From: DASPKW01 sp038244055 | GTDB lineage: Bacteria; Planctomycetota; Phycisphaerae; Tepidisphaerales; Tepidisphaeraceae | Assembly (NCBI GenBank): GCA_038244055.1 | Contig: JBBRTW010000310.1 | Coordinates: forward strand, 1-8,674 | Direction of reading: 5' to 3' | DNA: 8,674 bases | In this document: positions 6,408-8,674 of the stretch, piece after piece | How the letters are laid out: each line of letters starts with the position of its first letter | How positions within the stretch are numbered: position 1 is the stretch's first letter | The notes under the pieces: model-generated | Seen by the model: only the letters and a program-made list of their open reading frames with translations | Databases searched by the model: none | What the model was told of the DNA's origin: nothing | Program-made: the position numbers and the translations under genes

Positions 6408-6507
6408 AGGTACTCCGAAGGATCTGGCCGGTAAGTCGGGGCCCTTTCGCGTAGATGAGGCGGCCAATGCATTCGAGGCTGGATCCTTCGGACTACCTCA
6501 GATTGAC
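6399..6507. repeat. 31-bp imperfect inverted repeat around 47 bp (MITE-like)
   Basis: The left arm at 6399-6429 begins GTCATCCTGAGGTACTCCG; the right arm at 6477-6507 is its inverse, with 26 of 31 positions matching. The 47-bp centre encodes nothing evident. The GTCATCCTGAGG...CCGAAGGATC core is, from memory, a common dispersed bacterial intergenic repeat. Confidence 0.75.
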
Positions 6508-6574
6508 GAATCGTCTTCGCAACAAATAGGCGTTACACCCGGATGGCAATCGCAGATCGGTCCCCATCCCACTG

Positions 6575-6603
6575 GTGACGTCTTACGCCCCTAATGCTAA
6601 GAT
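6575..6603 (+). promoter_or_regulatory. Candidate promoter for frr (extended -10)
   Basis: GTGACG at 6575-6580, a 17-base spacer, and TAAGAT at 6598-6603 preceded by TGC (extended -10). Each hexamer matches the sigma-70 consensus at four of six positions. A start here would give a leader of about 60 bases containing the heptad array. Pattern match only; the 6247-6670 gap has no other better candidate that I can see. Confidence 0.3.
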
Positions 6604-6628
6604 AGCCCCCGCCCGGCGAGATCGCCCT

Positions 6629-6663
6629 CTTCTCGCTTCTAACTTCTACCTTCTAACTTCTGG
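6629..6663 (-). repeat. Heptad array (CTTCTAA type) in the frr leader
   Basis: Five 7-bp units (CTTCTCG, CTTCTAA, CTTCTAC, CTTCTAA, CTTCTGG) ending 7 bp before the frr start. The minus-strand unit is TTAGAAG, so it is oriented opposite to the related TTGTTAG array after pyrH. The final unit supplies the only Shine-Dalgarno-like bases (TGGA, 6661-6664) for frr. Confidence 0.88.
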
Positions 6664-6670
6664 ACCCCTT

Positions 6671-7231
6671 ATGCCAGTCGAAGACATCCTGTTTGACGCC
6701 GAAGAGCACATGGAAAAAGCCGTCGAGCATCTGCGCCACGAACTGCGCGGCATCCGCACCGGCCGGGCCTCGCCGGCGCTGGTCGAGCATGTGATGGTCA
6801 TGTACTACGAGACCCCCACGCCCCTCAAATCCATCGCCTCGATCTCCGTCCCCGAGAACTCGCAGATTCTCATCAAGCCCTTCTCACCCCAGGATCTCAA
6901 GGCCATCGAGCGGGCCATCAGCGACAGCAAGATCAACCTCACCCCCCATTCCGATGGCAAAACCCTTCGCCTGATGCTCCCGCCGATGAGCCAGGAAGTC
7001 CGCCTGAAGATGGTCGCCAGTTGCAAAGGCATCGCCGAGACCGCCAAAGTCTCCATCCGCAACGCCCGCCGCGACGCCAACAAGATCATGGAAACCGAAG
7101 AAAAAGGCGGCGTCGTCACCGAGGATGAAGCCACCAAGGGCAAGGAGCAGATTCAGGACCTCACCAAGAGTTACGAGAACAAGGTGGATGAGGTGATCGA
7201 GCATAAGAAGAAAGAGATCATGGATGTGTGA
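6671..7231 (+). CDS. frr: Ribosome recycling factor
   Basis: Acts with EF-G to split the post-termination ribosome. At 186 residues the length is standard (about 185). Landmarks: RTGRASPALVEHV (29-41), YYETPTPLKSIASISVPE (45-62), a domain II beta region, then EVRLKMV (109-115), VSIRNARRDANK (127-138) and the long C-terminal helix to MDV. The ATG at 6671 gives the conserved N-terminus; an upstream in-frame ATG at 6575 would add 32 residues partly encoded by heptad repeats and is rejected. The Shine-Dalgarno is weak (GGA at 6662-6664). It is normally next to pyrH; here it stands alone and converges on the gene at 7405-8403, with a heptad hairpin between them. Confidence 0.97.
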   Translation: MPVEDILFDAEEHMEKAVEHLRHELRGIRTGRASPALVEHVMVMYYETPTPLKSIASISVPENSQILIKPFSPQDLKAIERAISDSKINLTPHSDGKTLRLMLPPMSQEVRLKMVASCKGIAETAKVSIRNARRDANKIMETEEKGGVVTEDEATKGKEQIQDLTKSYENKVDEVIEHKKKEIMDV

Positions 7232-7236
7232 GCAGA

Positions 7237-7320
7237 GGGTTCAGGGTTCAGGGGTCAGGGGTCAGGGTTTAGGGTTCAGGGTTCAGGGTTTAGGGTTCAG
7301 GGTTCTGGGTTCAGGGTTCA
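7237..7320 (+). repeat. Heptad array, twelve GGGTTCA-type units
   Basis: Twelve 7-bp units in perfect register starting 5 bp after the frr stop: mostly GGGTTCA, with GGGGTCA (two), GGGTTTA (two) and one GGGTTCT. Inverted TGAACCC units follow at 7345-7365 and again at 7385-7397. Confidence 0.95.
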
Positions 7321-7369
7321 GAAGATTCGGCATTACTCCGATTCTGAACCCTGAACCCTGAACCCTTTT
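7300..7369 (+). terminator. Heptad-built hairpin with T-run after frr
   Basis: Three heptads at 7300-7321 pair with three inverted heptads at 7344-7365, giving a 22-bp stem with a single mismatch around a 22-base loop. TTTT at 7366-7369 follows. The geometry resembles an intrinsic terminator for frr, though the stem is unusually long and the T-run short. A terminator made from minisatellite repeats is an inference. The same stem could form in the opposite direction for the convergent gene. Confidence 0.5.
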
Positions 7370-7416
7370 CCACTACTTCGGCGCGAACCCTGAACCCTTT
7401 TCCACTACTTCGGCGC
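7353..7416. repeat. Perfect 32-bp tandem duplication spanning a gene end
   Basis: 7353-7384 and 7385-7416 are identical. Each copy contains two inverted heptads, TTTTCC, and the last three codons plus stop (Ala-Pro-Lys-stop on the minus strand) of the gene at 7405-8403. The duplicated gene tail lies untranslated beyond the first stop. Confidence 0.95.
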
Positions 7417-8403
7417 TGTATGCGACACCTGCTGATAATCGATATCCAGCAGCCGCCCGATTTCCTTCTTGATCCGCGCCGCTTCGGTGTCGAACTGCGC
7501 GAACTCCTTCGCATCGGTCTTCAGGCTCTCCGCGATCATCGCCACCGCGGCCGGGATTTTGTCGCAGGTCGCCCCGTCCCCTTTGAGCTCGCTCAACTCT
7601 GAATCGGTCAGCCCCTTGCGCTTCCAGGCCTTGGTGCGCTGTACCTTCGCGGTGTTTTTGTATGGGACTGTCGCCTCGTAAGTGAACTCCACCCACGCCG
7701 TCGCCTGCCTGTCGATCGCGCTCACCCGCTTGCTGATATCCGCCAGCGAAGTCGATAGCAGTTGCCGCGTATGCTCGGCCAATGTCTTGAGCATCTCCTT
7801 CGACTTGGGCGCATCCCCCGTCGCCGAGAGTTCGATCCCCTGCAAAGTCGAAAGCGTCTTCAGCGCTTCCAGGATCGGCGGCAAAGCCTTGGCTTTCTCG
7901 GCCGCCTTGAACTTCGCATCGTTGGCCGCCATCTCATCCTTGAACAGCGCCGCGAACGCCCGCTTGCGCATCTCCGCATCGACAATATCGATCGGATCCG
8001 CCGCCTTCACCGCCCCGCCCGGCTTGGCCGCCGGCGCGGGCTTGGGCTTGTACGCCATCTCCTGCGAGCGCTTCACCAGCAGCGCATGCGCCAGCGCGAT
8101 CGAGCGCGGGTCCTCCGACTTCGTCGCCGTCGCCGCTTTGTCGTACGCATCCGAAGCCAGCGTCGCCTGCTTGGTATGCAGATGACACTCCGCCTTGAGC
8201 ATGTACAGCTCATACTTGTTCACCCCCGCCGCCGCCGGGCCGGTCAGCGAAAGCGTCGCCGCGATCCGCTGCAAAGCCGCCGGGTACTGTCCATCCTTCA
8301 CCAGCACGCGCACCGCATCCACCGCCGTATCCGCCGCGCGAGCTTCCATCGCCACCACCATCGCCACGACAACCGCCGCCATCCAGATCATTCGACCAAC
8401 CAT
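7405..8403 (-). CDS. Exported alpha-helical protein of unknown function, TPR-like N-terminus
   Basis: 332 residues. The ATG start has a strong GGAGG (complement of 8409-8413) 5 bases upstream. A clear signal peptide with a hydrophobic core (about residues 7-19) ends at EARA before ADT (about residue 23). Residues 25-112 look like tetratricopeptide-style helix pairs (GQYPAALQRIAATLSL; KYELYMLKAECHLHTKQATLASDAYDKA). A Pro/Ala/Lys linker is at 118-132, followed by a long Ala/Lys/Glu-rich helical region (140-235). A short segment containing WVEFTYEATVPYKN (237-250) may form strands, and a helical C-terminus follows. No enzyme motif is seen; a periplasmic scaffold or binding role is possible but unproven. 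The 3' end of the gene was caught in a 32-bp tandem duplication, so the last three residues are part of a repeat. Confidence 0.85.
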   Translation of the reverse strand: MVGRMIWMAAVVVAMVVAMEARAADTAVDAVRVLVKDGQYPAALQRIAATLSLTGPAAAGVNKYELYMLKAECHLHTKQATLASDAYDKAATATKSEDPRSIALAHALLVKRSQEMAYKPKPAPAAKPGGAVKAADPIDIVDAEMRKRAFAALFKDEMAANDAKFKAAEKAKALPPILEALKTLSTLQGIELSATGDAPKSKEMLKTLAEHTRQLLSTSLADISKRVSAIDRQATAWVEFTYEATVPYKNTAKVQRTKAWKRKGLTDSELSELKGDGATCDKIPAAVAMIAESLKTDAKEFAQFDTEAARIKKEIGRLLDIDYQQVSHTAPK

Positions 8404-8674
8404 GAAAACCTCCGATAGCCCCCGTGTAAACTCGATGCGTTATCCCCAACACTCTACCCCCCAAACGCGCCGGCGCGCCAAACATTCTTTCTACTCCCTC
8501 TCCCAAGGCCGGTGAGCTGATCCGATTCGCCGCGCCGCGCATCCGGACGTGGGAGAGGGCCGGGGTGAGGGGTTCGCGGCATTCGCTGTCGGGCATTCAT
8601 AGGCGCATGCGCCACCATCCTTGCAACGAAGGCCGCTTCAACCCTTCCATCACCCGTCCCGCTTGAAACTTTTC
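8404..8674. other. Gene-free end region with palindromic repeats
   Basis: No convincing coding region. After the ribosome binding site of the preceding gene it holds a GC palindrome (CGCGCCGGCGCG at 8466-8477), the inverted repeat at 8496-8559 and a 12-bp palindrome GGCGCATGCGCC at 8602-8613. The rest shows nothing I can assign; the final 60 bases may belong to a feature continuing beyond the window. Confidence 0.5.
8496..8559. repeat. Dispersed hairpin repeat (CCCTCTCCCA / TGGGAGAGGG)
   Basis: A perfect 10-bp inverted repeat, CCCTCTCCCA at 8496-8505 and TGGGAGAGGG at 8550-8559, with a 44-base loop, followed by CCGGGGTGAGGGG. From memory, this is the common intergenic repeat that yields spurious LTPALS-type peptides when translated in many genomes. 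Function unknown. Confidence 0.7.

Noticed and set aside
7237..7320. Telomere-like repeats (two units equal TTTAGGG)
   Set aside because: Most units are TTCAGGG and the array is internal to a chromosome between bacterial housekeeping genes; the resemblance to plant telomeres is coincidental.
8210..8596. A 128-codon minus-strand frame
   Set aside because: Its start is made of the dispersed CCCTCTCCC repeat (LTPALS-type peptide) and it runs out of frame into the 5' end of the exported-protein gene.
8602..8613. 12-bp palindrome GGCGCATGCGCC as an operator
   Set aside because: No gene follows within the window and short GC palindromes are common in GC-rich DNA.

Overview
The window is GC-rich bacterial chromosome with dense genes, frequent TTG/GTG starts and secreted beta-propeller proteins, one carrying an ASPIC/UnbV domain. 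Together with the very repeat-rich intergenic DNA this suggests the PVC group, most likely Planctomycetota. That placement is an inference from gene content; no rRNA is present to confirm it.

Layout. A minus-strand block at the left end reads aroK (shikimate kinase) -> a small four-helix-bundle (23S rRNA IVS-protein/Avd-like) gene -> the 5' part of a prepilin peptidase gene that runs off the window. Next come pyrH (UMP kinase, +), two minus-strand genes for exported beta-propeller proteins (an FG-GAP/ASPIC protein and a 471-residue protein of unknown function), frr (ribosome recycling factor, +) and a minus-strand gene for an exported alpha-helical protein of unknown function. pyrH and frr, usually adjacent in bacteria, are here separated by about 3.8 kb holding the two propeller genes. 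The last 270 bases hold no recognised gene.

The most notable content lies between the genes. Eight arrays of 7-bp tandem repeats occur, nearly all in exact heptameric register. Read on one strand they share a core of the form T(T/C)AG + 3 nt, but each locus has its own variant. They fall into inverted pairs with the TYAG strand pointing inward. The first pair (761-795 and 1192-1226, 31 of 35 bases complementary) tightly encloses the four-helix-bundle gene, giving a 466-bp unit that looks like a mobile element wedged between aroK and the prepilin peptidase gene. The second pair, with an extra outer GC-rich inverted repeat, encloses only about 106 bp with no gene. The third, much looser pair brackets the two propeller genes that split pyrH from frr. 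The fourth forms a large hairpin with a following T-run just after frr.

Four other dispersed-repeat structures are present: a 14-bp perfect inverted repeat between the propeller genes, a tandem plus inverted repeat upstream of frr, a 32-bp tandem duplication that copied the end of the last gene, and a hairpin at 8496-8559.

Functionally, pyrH, frr and aroK are housekeeping genes (pyrimidine nucleotides, translation recycling, aromatic amino acids), and the prepilin peptidase serves type IV pili or type II secretion. The exported proteins have no clear joint pathway. The best candidate for an under-described system is the four-helix-bundle gene with its heptad terminal inverted repeats, and possibly a wider family of heptad-bounded insertions.
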